Source: Collinsella sp.
GTDB lineage: Bacteria; Actinomycetota; Coriobacteriia; Coriobacteriales; Coriobacteriaceae
NCBI GenBank assembly: GCA_031295385.1
Contig: JAUMOL010000010.1
Span: 62,001 to 126,000 of the forward strand
DNA length: 64,000 bases
Reading direction: 5' to 3'
The notes under the pieces were generated by a model, which was given only the letters and a program-made list of their open reading frames with translations, was not told the origin of the DNA and did no database searches. Below, piece by piece: positions 55,027 to 62,656 of the stretch (position 1 is its first letter; each line of letters opens with the position of its first letter). The position numbers and the translations under genes are program-made.

Positions 55027-57762
55027 CTACTTCTTCTTTTTGCTTGGCATCGAGACTTTGATGCCTTGGGCGGACTTGGTCACGCGGGAGCGCTTGGCTC
55101 CGGTACTCTTCTTTTTCTTGGGCTGGGCCTGGGCCACGCCCTCGAGTGCACGGGCCTCGGCATCGCGGGCAGTGCGCGCCTCACGGCGCTGCGCCATATC
55201 GGCGGCAACGCGCTTGGCAAAACGCTCGGCGGTCGATCCCGTCGAGCTCACCTTACCGCCGCCGCGACCCAGGCAAACGCGCACGGCACGGCCAAAGCCG
55301 GTGGCCGCATGACGGCGACGGGGCTTAAGCGAGTCCATCATCGTGGCAAGCTTAAAGAACACTGGGCAGGTAAAGACAACGATAACCGCCAAGATGACAA
55401 TCTGACCCATCGACAGGTTGGCGATGGACAGCAGCCCCGGGAACCCGATAACGCCCGTCAAAATACCAGCGATGACAAACACGAAAAGCACCACGCGCAA
55501 GGGCGTGAGCGGCTGCGAGATGCGCCAAATCAGGCTGACACTCGCCGCGCACGACGTGAGCAGGCACATGGTCGAAAGCGTAAGCTGGCTAAAGCCAAAT
55601 ACGCGCGCCACAAAGATATCGAGCGCCGCGGCCAAAATGACCGCAACCGACGCCGGCAGCGCACGCTTGAGCACGTTGGTCAAGAACGACCCCTTCACGC
55701 GGGCGTTGTTGGGCTCAAGGCCCAGCACAAAGCCCGGCGCGCCGATGCAGAAGAAGTTGATGAGCGTCATCTGAATGGGCTCGAAGGGATACGGCGGCAG
55801 CGCGATGCACAGCGCCGCCAGGCCCATCGAGAAGAGCGTCTTGGTCAGAAAGAGCGCTGCAGAGCGCTGCAGGTTATTGATAGAGCGACGGCCCTCTGCC
55901 ACCACAGCGGGCATCGAGGCAAAGTCGTTATCGACGAGCACGATCTCGGCCACATTGCGCGCGGCATCGGAGCCGGCGGCCATCGCCACGGAGCAGTCGG
56001 CCTCCTTGAGCGCCAGCACGTCGTTGACGCCATCGCCCGTCATGGCCACGGTGTGCCCGCGGCGCTTGAGCGCCTGTACGAGCTCGCGCTTCTGCTGCGG
56101 CGTCACGCGGCCAAAGACGTGATAGCGGTCCACCGCCGCATCGAGCTTGGCTGGCGTATCGAGGGTCGTGGCGTCCACATAAGCGTCGGCGCCCGGCACG
56201 CCCACCACGCGCGCGATCGACGACACCGTACGCGGGTCGTCGCCGCTGATCACGTTGAGGGTCACGCCCTGCTCGTTAAAGTAGCCGATAGTCTCGGCCG
56301 CCGAGGTGCGGATCTCGTCACGGATGGTCACAAAACCCACGGGCTCGGCCTCACCCACCATATCGCCGTCGGGCGTAAAGCCGTCCACACGGGCCACCAC
56401 GAGCACGCGGCAGGTATCGGCAAGCTCGGCCACACGATTCTCGACCTGCGCAAATGCGCGATCAGAGAGCACAAACTGCGCGGCACCCATCACATAGGAG
56501 CCCTGCGCAAACGACGCGCCGCTCCACTTTTTGGACGACGAGAACGGAATGACCGACAGCGGGTCGGACACCTCAACAGGGCGATCGGCGTAGTAGTTGA
56601 GCAGCGCCTGGCAGGTCTCGTTGGCATCTGCCGAGGTCGCACGCGCCACGTTGGCGAGCGCAAAGTCGAGCACCGTGGTCTCGACGGGAACAGCAGCCTC
56701 GTCCGAGTCCGCGCCAAAGCCAACACCCTCAACAGGCAGCGGGTAGGTGCCCTCGACCTCCATACGGCCCGAGGTAATGGTGCCCGTCTTGTCCAGGCAC
56801 AGCACGTCGACGCGCGCGAGCGTCTCGATGCAGTAGAGCTGCTGTGCCAGCACCTTGCGACGCGCCAGGCGCACCGTGGCAATCGCGAGCACCGACGAAG
56901 TCAGCAGCACCAGGCCCTGCGGAATCATGCCCAACAGGGCACCCACCGTGGACAGCAGCGCCGAAGAAGGCACACGACCGGCCAGCAGCTCGGAGAAGCA
57001 CCAGGAAAGCGCGCTATCGCCCGGGGATCCCGCGGCATCCCACAGCTCGCTCACACTCGAGGACAAGAGCACCAGACCAAGCGGAATCATGATAATGCTC
57101 GCAAACCGCACGATGGCGTTCAGCGCGTTCATGATCTCGGAATTGACCTTTTTGACGTACTTGGCCTCGTTGTTGATCTTTGCCACGTAGTTATCGGCGC
57201 CGACATGGATCACGCGGGCGCGCAGCAGGCCCGAGTCGATAAAGCTGCCGCTCATGAGCTCGGAGCCTGGCTGTTTCTTAATGAGGTCGCTCTCGCCCGT
57301 CAGCAGGCTCTCGTTGACGAGCGCATCGCCCGACACCACCACGGCGTCGACGGGAATCTGGTCACCGCGCCCCAGGCGAATGATATCGTCGAGCACAATC
57401 TGGTCCAGGTCGAGCTCCACCTCGGCGCCGTCACGCACCGCGATGGCCTTCTTAGAGGTGAGCAGCGTAAGCTTGTCGACCATCCGCTTGGAACGCATGG
57501 ACTGGATGACGCCAATTGCCGTGTTCAAGAACACCACGAACAGGAACGTCAGGTTCTTAAACGAACCGGTCAGCAACACCAAAATCGCCAAGACCACGTT
57601 GATCAAGTTAAACAGCGTGCAGAGGTTCTCGATGATGAGCTCTTTGACCGACTTGGTCTTGAGCTCCATGTTGCGGTTGATCTTACCGGCGGCGATGCGC
57701 TCCTCGACCTCGGTGGTCGAGAGTCCCCGTTCGATATCCGTTGCTGCCATACCACGTCCCAT
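55027..57762 (-). CDS. P-type cation-transporting ATPase with lysine-rich tail
   Basis: The 911-residue protein has the actuator TGES in LLTGESDLIKK, the phosphorylation motif LCLDKTGTITSGR, and the hinge VAMTGDGVND. The membrane-4 motif is IPQGLVLLTS, where P2 calcium pumps have PEGL; PQGL resembles the CtpE/Exp7-type group, so calcium or another divalent ion is plausible but not proven. The last 120 residues are cytoplasmic and basic, ending in SKKKK. An attenuator-like leader (57765-57900) and the prophage edge lie upstream. Confidence 0.9.
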   Translation of the reverse strand: MGRGMAATDIERGLSTTEVEERIAAGKINRNMELKTKSVKELIIENLCTLFNLINVVLAILVLLTGSFKNLTFLFVVFLNTAIGVIQSMRSKRMVDKLTLLTSKKAIAVRDGAEVELDLDQIVLDDIIRLGRGDQIPVDAVVVSGDALVNESLLTGESDLIKKQPGSELMSGSFIDSGLLRARVIHVGADNYVAKINNEAKYVKKVNSEIMNALNAIVRFASIIMIPLGLVLLSSSVSELWDAAGSPGDSALSWCFSELLAGRVPSSALLSTVGALLGMIPQGLVLLTSSVLAIATVRLARRKVLAQQLYCIETLARVDVLCLDKTGTITSGRMEVEGTYPLPVEGVGFGADSDEAAVPVETTVLDFALANVARATSADANETCQALLNYYADRPVEVSDPLSVIPFSSSKKWSGASFAQGSYVMGAAQFVLSDRAFAQVENRVAELADTCRVLVVARVDGFTPDGDMVGEAEPVGFVTIRDEIRTSAAETIGYFNEQGVTLNVISGDDPRTVSSIARVVGVPGADAYVDATTLDTPAKLDAAVDRYHVFGRVTPQQKRELVQALKRRGHTVAMTGDGVNDVLALKEADCSVAMAAGSDAARNVAEIVLVDNDFASMPAVVAEGRRSINNLQRSAALFLTKTLFSMGLAALCIALPPYPFEPIQMTLINFFCIGAPGFVLGLEPNNARVKGSFLTNVLKRALPASVAVILAAALDIFVARVFGFSQLTLSTMCLLTSCAASVSLIWRISQPLTPLRVVLFVFVIAGILTGVIGFPGLLSIANLSMGQIVILAVIVVFTCPVFFKLATMMDSLKPRRRHAATGFGRAVRVCLGRGGGKVSSTGSTAERFAKRVAADMAQRREARTARDAEARALEGVAQAQPKKKKSTGAKRSRVTKSAQGIKVSMPSKKKK

Positions 57763-57764
57763 CA

Positions 57765-57815
57765 CGTCGCGTCGGTATAAGAAAACCGCCCGGACCATGC
57801 GAGGTTCGGACGGTC
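57765..57815 (-). promoter_or_regulatory. Terminator-like hairpin in the ATPase leader
   Basis: On the minus strand, ACCGTCCGAACC and GGTCCGGGCGGT pair (with G-U steps) around TCGCAT and are followed by TTTTCTT. It lies about 20 nt before the ATPase start codon, a position that suits transcription attenuation. No named riboswitch consensus was recognised upstream. Confidence 0.55.
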
Positions 57816-57962
57816 TTACGTTCGATGGTGCCCCGTCTGCCTAGATTCTAGAACCGAGATCTGCGCCGTTGGGACCGTCGTGCTGCTCAGGATACCACGG
57901 GCGGCGTAGCGTCACCTTTTCTCGAGAAAAAAGCCGCCCGGGATAACCCGAGCGGGCTGCGG
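57816..57962. other. Chromosome-prophage junction region
   Basis: No gene is supported. It contains the rest of the ATPase leader, a perfect palindrome TTTTCTCGAGAAAA (57917-57930) and the phage late-operon terminator. The attachment site must lie here or between here and the ATPase start, but only one end of the prophage is in view, so no repeat pair can be tested. Confidence 0.45.
57925..57962 (-). terminator. Terminator of the phage late operon
   Basis: AGCCCGCTCGGG and CCCGGGCGGCT form a stem around TTAT, with six T following on the minus strand. Confidence 0.85.
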
Positions 57963-58052
57963 CTAATGCCGGTTGATGCTCACGAGACACAGGCCGATTG
58001 TCGCCACGGTGCCGCCGAAGAGCGAGCCGAGGACGAATGCCAACGCGACCAT
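57963..58052 (-). CDS. Small phage membrane peptide, DUF3789-like
   Basis: A 29-residue peptide that is almost one membrane helix ([21 protein letters not shown]), too short for routine gene finders. ATG 58052 lies one base after the amidase stop, and stop TAG at 57963 precedes the terminator. Similar peptides (LAFxLGxxFGGTxG) labelled DUF3789 occur near phage lysis cassettes. A spanin- or holin-assist role is inference. Confidence 0.55.
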   Translation of the reverse strand: MVALAFVLGSLFGGTVATIGLCLVSINRH

Positions 58053-58053
58053 G

Positions 58054-59118
58054 CTAGTACGGGTTGCCGTCGGTGACGCAGACCTGGAGTCGGTCGAGCG
58101 GCTCGCCGTAGAAACCGGCGTAGTCGTCGCCGCCGTACGTGGAGCCATCGTCGCACACAGTGTCGAGCCATCCGGGGCGCGCGGTGGTCTGCGAGCGATA
58201 CCACGCCTGCTTGTACTCCTCGCCGCCCGGGGTCACGTAGTACATGCGCACGCCGTCGATGGTGTGGCCGGCGATACCGGCGCAGCCGTTCACGGTGTCG
58301 TTGCGGTCGCCCTTGGTCACATAGCCGAGCCAGCCGTCCTCGATGGTATGCACCTGGTACTTCAGCGTGCCGCGGTCGACGCGTGCGCAAAGGAGGTCGT
58401 GCTGGCGGCACGGGTAGCCCGCGAAGCCGTTGTCCCCAGCGCCGAAGTCCGTCACCTCGTCCAGCCAGCCGCCGCCCTTGAGGTGGAGGGAGTAGTGGAC
58501 GGGGATGCGCTTGCCAGATGCCTTTGAGAAGCCGCCGGATGCCGCCTGAGCTGGCTTTGCCGCGGCAGGCTTGGCGGCGGCGGAGGGGGCGGGCGCCTTG
58601 CCGCCCTTCATCGCGTCGTACCACGCCTGGGCGCGCTGCATGTAATGGTCGCGCTGGGAGCCCGCAAGCTCGCCGGGGCAGGCCGTGGCGCTCCAATAGC
58701 GGTGCGGGAAGACGTTCTTGCACCACTCGGGGCGACCGAGGTCGTAGTACAGGCACAGGGCCGCGACCAGATGCGCGCCGCTCTCGATTGCCTTCTCGTG
58801 CACCGTCCATGGGTTTGAGCCGCTGTTGGCGTGCTCAATCGAGATGGTCGTGTCGTTGCCGCGTCCGGTGCCGATTCCGTCGCCGCAGGCGTAGGCGCGG
58901 TCGAGATCGTTGACGTGCTGCACGATGTAGCCGTTGCGGTCGACCGAGTAGTGCGCCGAGCAGCCGTTGGCACCCCAGATGCCGTTGCACTGGCCGGCGT
59001 TGAGGTCGCCGTCCATGTGGTGGATGGTCACGCCCTTGATGCCGAACGGGCGGCCTGCGGAGAAGTTGCGCCCCAGAAGCTTGTACTCGTCCGGTTGGAC
59101 GTTGGCGAAGTCTACCAT
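58054..59118 (-). CDS. Phage N-acetylmuramoyl-L-alanine amidase endolysin
   Basis: Cleaves the peptidoglycan amide bond at lysis. The 354-residue protein has an N-terminal Amidase_2/PGRP fold: [10 protein letters not shown] with the first zinc ligand, [24 protein letters not shown] and the [18 protein letters not shown] zinc-ligand loop. A Pro/Ala linker near 165-190 leads to about three repeated wall-binding units with [30 protein letters not shown] and [11 protein letters not shown], a ChW-like GW pattern. AGGAGG precedes ATG 59118. It follows the holin by one base. Confidence 0.9.
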   Translation of the reverse strand: MVDFANVQPDEYKLLGRNFSAGRPFGIKGVTIHHMDGDLNAGQCNGIWGANGCSAHYSVDRNGYIVQHVNDLDRAYACGDGIGTGRGNDTTISIEHANSGSNPWTVHEKAIESGAHLVAALCLYYDLGRPEWCKNVFPHRYWSATACPGELAGSQRDHYMQRAQAWYDAMKGGKAPAPSAAAKPAAAKPAQAASGGFSKASGKRIPVHYSLHLKGGGWLDEVTDFGAGDNGFAGYPCRQHDLLCARVDRGTLKYQVHTIEDGWLGYVTKGDRNDTVNGCAGIAGHTIDGVRMYYVTPGGEEYKQAWYRSQTTARPGWLDTVCDDGSTYGGDDYAGFYGEPLDRLQVCVTDGNPY

Positions 59119-59119
59119 G

Positions 59120-59425
59120 TTAGTCCTCCTTGATGTCGCCGAGCGCCAGCAGGGCGTCCAGCCATTTGTCCGTGATGCCGACTGATTTAAAGGCCGCATA
59201 GGCCACCTGCACGCCGCCGACGGCGGCGAAGATGGACGTAACCCATGCCGAGGGTTCGGTCGGGACGCCGCCCGACATGGCCGTGAGGGCGCCGCATCCC
59301 GCCGAGACGGCGATGGCCGTCCAGCGGGCGACATTGCCCGTCATCGCCTTCGTCTTGATGGCCTGCACGATGTACGGCACGACCAGCACCGTGCACACCG
59401 TGAGGCCCGCCTGGATCTCATCCAT
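59120..59425 (-). CDS. Putative phage holin
   Basis: 101 residues with three hydrophobic segments (GLTVCTVLVVPYIVQAI, WTAIAVSAGCGALTAM, WVTSIFAAVGGVQVAYAAF) and a charged C terminus. Size, topology and the position one base before the endolysin support a class I-like holin. No named family motif is certain. Confidence 0.7.
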   Translation of the reverse strand: MDEIQAGLTVCTVLVVPYIVQAIKTKAMTGNVARWTAIAVSAGCGALTAMSGGVPTEPSAWVTSIFAAVGGVQVAYAAFKSVGITDKWLDALLALGDIKED

Positions 59426-59435
59426 TCGATTGCTC

Positions 59436-59849
59436 CTATCTGTCGGATTCCTTGCTGTAGATCAGGTCGACGCGGTCGCAGATGTGGTCGACCTTCTCCG
59501 CCATTCCCTGGCTGCGCGCTTGGCTGTGGGCCAGGTCGTTGTGCAGGACCTCGTTGGACGCTACGACCGACTCCATGAGGGTCTTCATGGCCTCCATGAG
59601 CGAGTTGCTGCGCTCCATCTGCGCGGCGATGCGGCCCTCCATCTGCGAGCGTTCGCGGTCCCGCTGCGCGCGCTCGTCGACCTCGGCCTGCTTGCGCTCC
59701 TCGCGCTTCATGTCGATGCCGGCCTTGCGTTCGTTCTGCCTTTTGTATTCATCCAAAAACTGGCGGCCGAAGTAGAACGCTATGAGGCCGAGAAGGACGC
59801 CACCGAGCCATCCCGGACCATATGGCGCAAAGAGCTTGAGCACTTCCAT
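59436..59849 (-). CDS. Phage membrane-anchored coiled-coil protein
   Basis: 137 residues. An N-terminal membrane segment (WLGGVLLGLIAFYFG) is followed by a long charged helix (QFLDEYKRQNERKAGIDMKREERKQAEVDERAQRDRERSQ), then a heptad-rich C terminus that ends EKVDHICDRVDLI. Such proteins next to a holin are often XhlA/hemolysin-like; here that is inferred from position. ATG 59849 has AGGAGG upstream. Confidence 0.6.
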   Translation of the reverse strand: MEVLKLFAPYGPGWLGGVLLGLIAFYFGRQFLDEYKRQNERKAGIDMKREERKQAEVDERAQRDRERSQMEGRIAAQMERSNSLMEAMKTLMESVVASNEVLHNDLAHSQARSQGMAEKVDHICDRVDLIYSKESDR

Positions 59850-59869
59850 CCTGAGCGCCCTCCTTCCGC

Positions 59870-60037
59870 CTATTCGGCCGTGTACTCCTCGCCGGTGATC
59901 TCCTTGTACTCGTCGGCGGTAATCCACTTGCACTCGACTGCCTTATGCACTCGTGCCTTGCTCCAAAGAGGTCGGTCGTAGTACTTCTTGACGAGCGCGA
60001 AGTGCTTGGAGTGCTCGTCGGTCTTCTTCGTCGGCAT
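59870..60037 (-). CDS. XkdX-like small phage protein
   Basis: 55 residues that end with VECKWITADEYKEITGEEY, a close match to the XkdX family pattern (ITxEEYxEITG). XkdX lies just before lysis genes in PBSX-type prophages. ATG shares its A with the preceding stop (TAATG). Confidence 0.8.
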   Translation of the reverse strand: MPTKKTDEHSKHFALVKKYYDRPLWSKARVHKAVECKWITADEYKEITGEEYTAE

Positions 60038-60363
60038 TACTGGTCACCTCCGACCGTCATGAGCAGGTAGTCGATGTTTGCCGTGTTCTGCTCGGACTGC
60101 GTCGGCTGCGACGCCCGCTCGCGCATCTGGTCGAGCAGCGCCGACACGTCGAGCGTCTCGCCGCTGTCGTAGGCGGCAAGCGCCGCGGTGTAGGCGAGCT
60201 TTCGCGCCTTCCGCTCAGCGTACTCGTCATCGTCGATAACGCCCGCGTCGTGCGCCGCGTCGGGGTCGCCGATCTGCGACAGCAGATCGCGCAGGGCGTT
60301 GACCTCGGCCATGGTGCCATCTTGAAGCTCGTTGGGGCGCGGCATGTCTTCCTCAGTGTCCAT
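60037..60363 (-). CDS. Phage protein of unknown function
   Basis: 108 residues, acidic, helical (MAEVNALRDLLSQIGD, EYAERKARKLAYTAALAAYDSG, VSALLDQMRERASQPTQSEQN). No family recognised; could be a tail or regulatory factor. GAGGAG precedes ATG 60363; the longer frame above has no site. It overlaps XkdX-like by one base. Confidence 0.6.
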   Translation of the reverse strand: MDTEEDMPRPNELQDGTMAEVNALRDLLSQIGDPDAAHDAGVIDDDEYAERKARKLAYTAALAAYDSGETLDVSALLDQMRERASQPTQSEQNTANIDYLLMTVGGDQ

Positions 60364-60438
60364 GCGGACTCCTCTCTTGTCGGGGAATGTGCCGCCATCG
60401 TAGTAGCGCCGTGAGATTGCCGAGCCGCTTTGATGGGC

Positions 60439-60472
60439 GCAAAGAAAGAAGGCGCGCAGCAGCACGCCTTCG
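60439..60472 (-). terminator. Terminator downstream of the reverse transcriptase
   Basis: AAGGCGTGC-TGCT-GCGCGCCTT stem followed by CTTTCTTT on the minus strand. It lies 10 bp past the RT stop and separates the DGR cassette from the lysis module. Confidence 0.75.
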
Positions 60473-60481
60473 ATGCTTCTG

Positions 60482-61726
60482 TTATTTCGCAGCCGCTTCA
60501 CTTAGGCCGCTGCTTTGAGTTGCCGGTTCTCCGCTATTGCGAGGTCTTGCTTCCGCTTGAATCGTCCCTCGGGTTGGCCTGCATTGAGCACCCCCCCCCT
60601 GCGCGAGATTTCCGAACAGGCTGCGGTACAGCGCGTCCATGGCCCGCACGCTGCGGTGCGCGTCCAGCCGTTTCATGCCTCCGCGCCAGCTCTGGTAGCT
60701 CTGCTCCACCTGCTCGAGGGTCATGACACCATCGGCGACCATGCTGGCCATCTTCTTGAGCTTGCGGCGCTCCCGCGTTATGGAGTCTCGGCACGGCTTC
60801 ACGACTATGCGGCCCGTCTCCGTGTAGAAGATGCGCTTCTTCAGCCACGTGAATCCGCGCGACAGCTTCACCACGCGGGTCTTGCGCGGGTTCAGCTCTA
60901 TGCCTAGCTCGGCGCACTTGCGCCCTATCAGCAGCAGGCACACCTGCAGGTACTCCTTGCTCTCGTGTATGAGGTAGAAGTCGTCCATATACCGCCCGTA
61001 CGCCTCGGGGCGCAGCATCTCGGTCACATAGTGGTCGATGCGGTTGGGGTATGCCACCGCGCATATCTGGTTCGGCTCGCTGCCCAGCCCCAGGCCCACC
61101 TCGCCCTGCGCGTCGATCAGGCGGTGCTCAAGGGCGATTACTCGCGGATCGAGCAGCGCGGCAGCCACCTGCTCCTTGACGGGGCCGTGCGCTATGCGGG
61201 CGAAGTAGTCGGAAAAGTCGCCGAGCAGTATGTAGCCATCGCCGCCGTGCCTCCTCCAGTTGTCGGCCAGGTGGTGCTTGAGCAGTTTCAGGGCGTAGTC
61301 GGTGCCGCGCCCCTTTATGTTCGCTGAGTTGGCGGCTATGAGAGTGGGGACTATGGCGGGAACGAGCGCGTTTTGTGCCAGGGACTTCTGTACCACGCGC
61401 TCGGGGAAGTGTACGGCGCTGATATGGCGCAGCTTGCCGCGCTCCCACAGGTCGAACCGTATGAAGCCCCGGCATATGTCGCGCCCCTCCAAAAGGTCGC
61501 GGCGGGACAGGACGGCGTTGCGCAGGTAGCTTTTCATATATCGCTGCGTGGATGCCTTCCACATCACGCCGCGCGCGGCCTGCTTCGATGACTTGCACAG
61601 GCTGTTGAGGTCGGCCACGGTATCAAGCGTACACGCCTTGACGCGCTCGGCCTTGGCCTGCGCGCGCTTCTCCTCGCGGCGCTTGCGGCGCGCCGCCCGC
61701 CTTTGCTCGGAGTTCACAGGAGGCAC
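60482..61726 (-). CDS. Diversity-generating retroelement reverse transcriptase
   Basis: Copies the TR RNA into cDNA with errors at adenines. The 414-residue protein begins with a basic Arg/Lys-rich region and has palm motifs LLGDFSDYFARI (aspartate 170) and GRYMDDFYLI (YMDD at 246-249). Residues 214-220, LGSEPNQ, match the DGR form [IVL]GxxxSQ apart from N for S, unlike group II intron RTs (QGxxxSP). Fingers (RHISAVHFPERVVQKSL) and a thumb follow. The GTG start lacks a strong ribosome site. A nine-guanine tract (60591-60599) near codon 377 puts the last 36 residues in doubt. Confidence 0.93.
   Translation of the reverse strand: MPPVNSEQRRAARRKRREEKRAQAKAERVKACTLDTVADLNSLCKSSKQAARGVMWKASTQRYMKSYLRNAVLSRRDLLEGRDICRGFIRFDLWERGKLRHISAVHFPERVVQKSLAQNALVPAIVPTLIAANSANIKGRGTDYALKLLKHHLADNWRRHGGDGYILLGDFSDYFARIAHGPVKEQVAAALLDPRVIALEHRLIDAQGEVGLGLGSEPNQICAVAYPNRIDHYVTEMLRPEAYGRYMDDFYLIHESKEYLQVCLLLIGRKCAELGIELNPRKTRVVKLSRGFTWLKKRIFYTETGRIVVKPCRDSITRERRKLKKMASMVADGVMTLEQVEQSYQSWRGGMKRLDAHRSVRAMDALYRSLFGNLAQGGGAQCRPTRGTIQAEARPRNSGEPATQSSGLSEAAAK
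60591..60599 (-). repeat. Nine-guanine homopolymer inside the RT gene
   Basis: Nine consecutive G on the coding (minus) strand at the QGGG part of the protein. A one-base change would switch the tail from ending at 60482 to other frames, for example one ending at 60534 (...SSGSKTSQ). It is downstream of all recognised catalytic motifs. Confidence 0.9.
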
Positions 61727-61929
61727 CCCGCGCGGCTTGCAATGTGGCTCTGGCAGCCGCTTGAGGTATGGCCATGAAACGCGGCGAAGCCACGGAGCGC
61801 CGCGCCATGCAAGCAGCGTCCGGCCACCCTCGCGGGGTGCGTATTTACGGGCGCATGCCCGACGGTCGCGCCTTCCTTCCTCTTCGCGCTCTGCTTTCGG
61901 CCCTGGGGCCTACTCGGTCTGGCAATAAG

Positions 61930-62058
61930 GGAATCCGGGGCGGGGGCGAACCCAGACGTTCGTCGCCGAGTTGTAGTTGGCATTGCCGTTGTTGTTGACA
62001 TAGCACACGTTGGACGCGGAGCCCGACGCAACGGAACGCAGCCACCAATTGTACCGAT
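61930..62058 (-). repeat. DGR template repeat (TR)
   Basis: 129 bp between the RT and avd genes that aligns without gaps to 62668-62796. On the minus strand it would encode NNNGNANYN where the VR encodes TDGGSASCS, showing the AAY codons typical of a TR. I count 14 differences; in 13 the TR has A. The single exception is a C-to-T change in the third variable codon. It is outside any supported gene and would be transcribed as the template RNA. Confidence 0.95.
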
Positions 62059-62081
62059 AAACAAGGCGCGACCGCCGTCCA

Positions 62082-62552
62082 TTATAGCGAACGCAGGCGC
62101 TCTAGCTCGGCCTCGGCCTCGGCTATGCGCTCCTCGGTGGACTTCTTGCCGGTGACGCGCACGTTCTTGCGCGCGCCCTTCAGCAGCTTGATCTCCTCCT
62201 CGACCATGGCCGCCAGCTCCTCGAAGCGGTTGGCGTTCACGGGCAGACCGATATCCATGAGGCACTGCATGTCCAGCATAAGCTGCTCGCAGTCCGCTAT
62301 GGCCAGCGTCAGGTAGCGCTTCCTCTCCAGCGCGTTGAACGAGCTGTTGGGATAGAAGCAGTCGGCGCGGTTGACGTTGTACACGATGCTGCGCGCCGTC
62401 TCCACGGTCGGCACCGCGTTCAGCAGCCTGTAGGCCTTGGGCACTACTGAGGAGGACGCCATCAGTTTATTAACCTCCACGCGGATGGCGATGGCCTGTG
62501 TGAAGAACTTGTACTCGGACACCTCGCGGTTGCGCTGATAGACGCCGCTCAC
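62082..62552 (-). CDS. avd: DGR accessory variability determinant (Avd-like)
   Basis: Small helical protein needed for DGR cDNA synthesis; in characterised systems it forms a pentameric barrel that binds RT and template RNA. The 156 residues are mainly helical and basic (SEYKFFTQAIAIRVEVNKLMASSS, DCEQLMLDMQCLMDIGLPVN, EEIKLLKGARKNVRVTGKKS), with a C-terminal coiled coil EERIAEAEAELERLRSL. The GTG start at 62552 is set by AGGAGG at five bases. Position between VR gene and TR-RT fits; sequence match to Avd is by character, not alignment. Confidence 0.78.
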   Translation of the reverse strand: MSGVYQRNREVSEYKFFTQAIAIRVEVNKLMASSSVVPKAYRLLNAVPTVETARSIVYNVNRADCFYPNSSFNALERKRYLTLAIADCEQLMLDMQCLMDIGLPVNANRFEELAAMVEEEIKLLKGARKNVRVTGKKSTEERIAEAEAELERLRSL

Positions 62553-62576
62553 GTGCACCTCCTGGGGAAACTGGCG

Positions 62577-62600
62577 AAAAAAACGGCCCGCTTCGCGGGC
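62577..62600 (-). terminator. Terminator between the variable gene and avd
   Basis: GCCCGC-gaa-GCGGGC stem followed by CGTTTTTTT on the minus strand. Confidence 0.8.
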
Positions 62601-62604
62601 AGGA

Positions 62605-62627
62605 GGCGACCGCGCAAGGCGGTCGCC
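62605..62627. repeat. Perfect hairpin downstream of the VR
   Basis: GGCGACCGC-cttgc-GCGGTCGCC: nine-bp perfect stem, five-base loop, about 40 bp past the VR end. Some DGRs need a hairpin or cruciform just after the VR for target recognition; role here is inferred. Confidence 0.7.
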
Positions 62628-62656
62628 TAAAAGCAGAGTATAGAGCACACGGCTGG

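Noticed and set aside
55066..57780. 904-codon plus-strand frame over the P-type ATPase
   Set aside because: Arg/His-rich shadow of the ATPase gene.
60591..60599. Assembly error as the certain cause of the G9 tract
   Set aside because: Possible, but the main RT frame stays open through the tract to a terminator-proximal stop, so error is not required.
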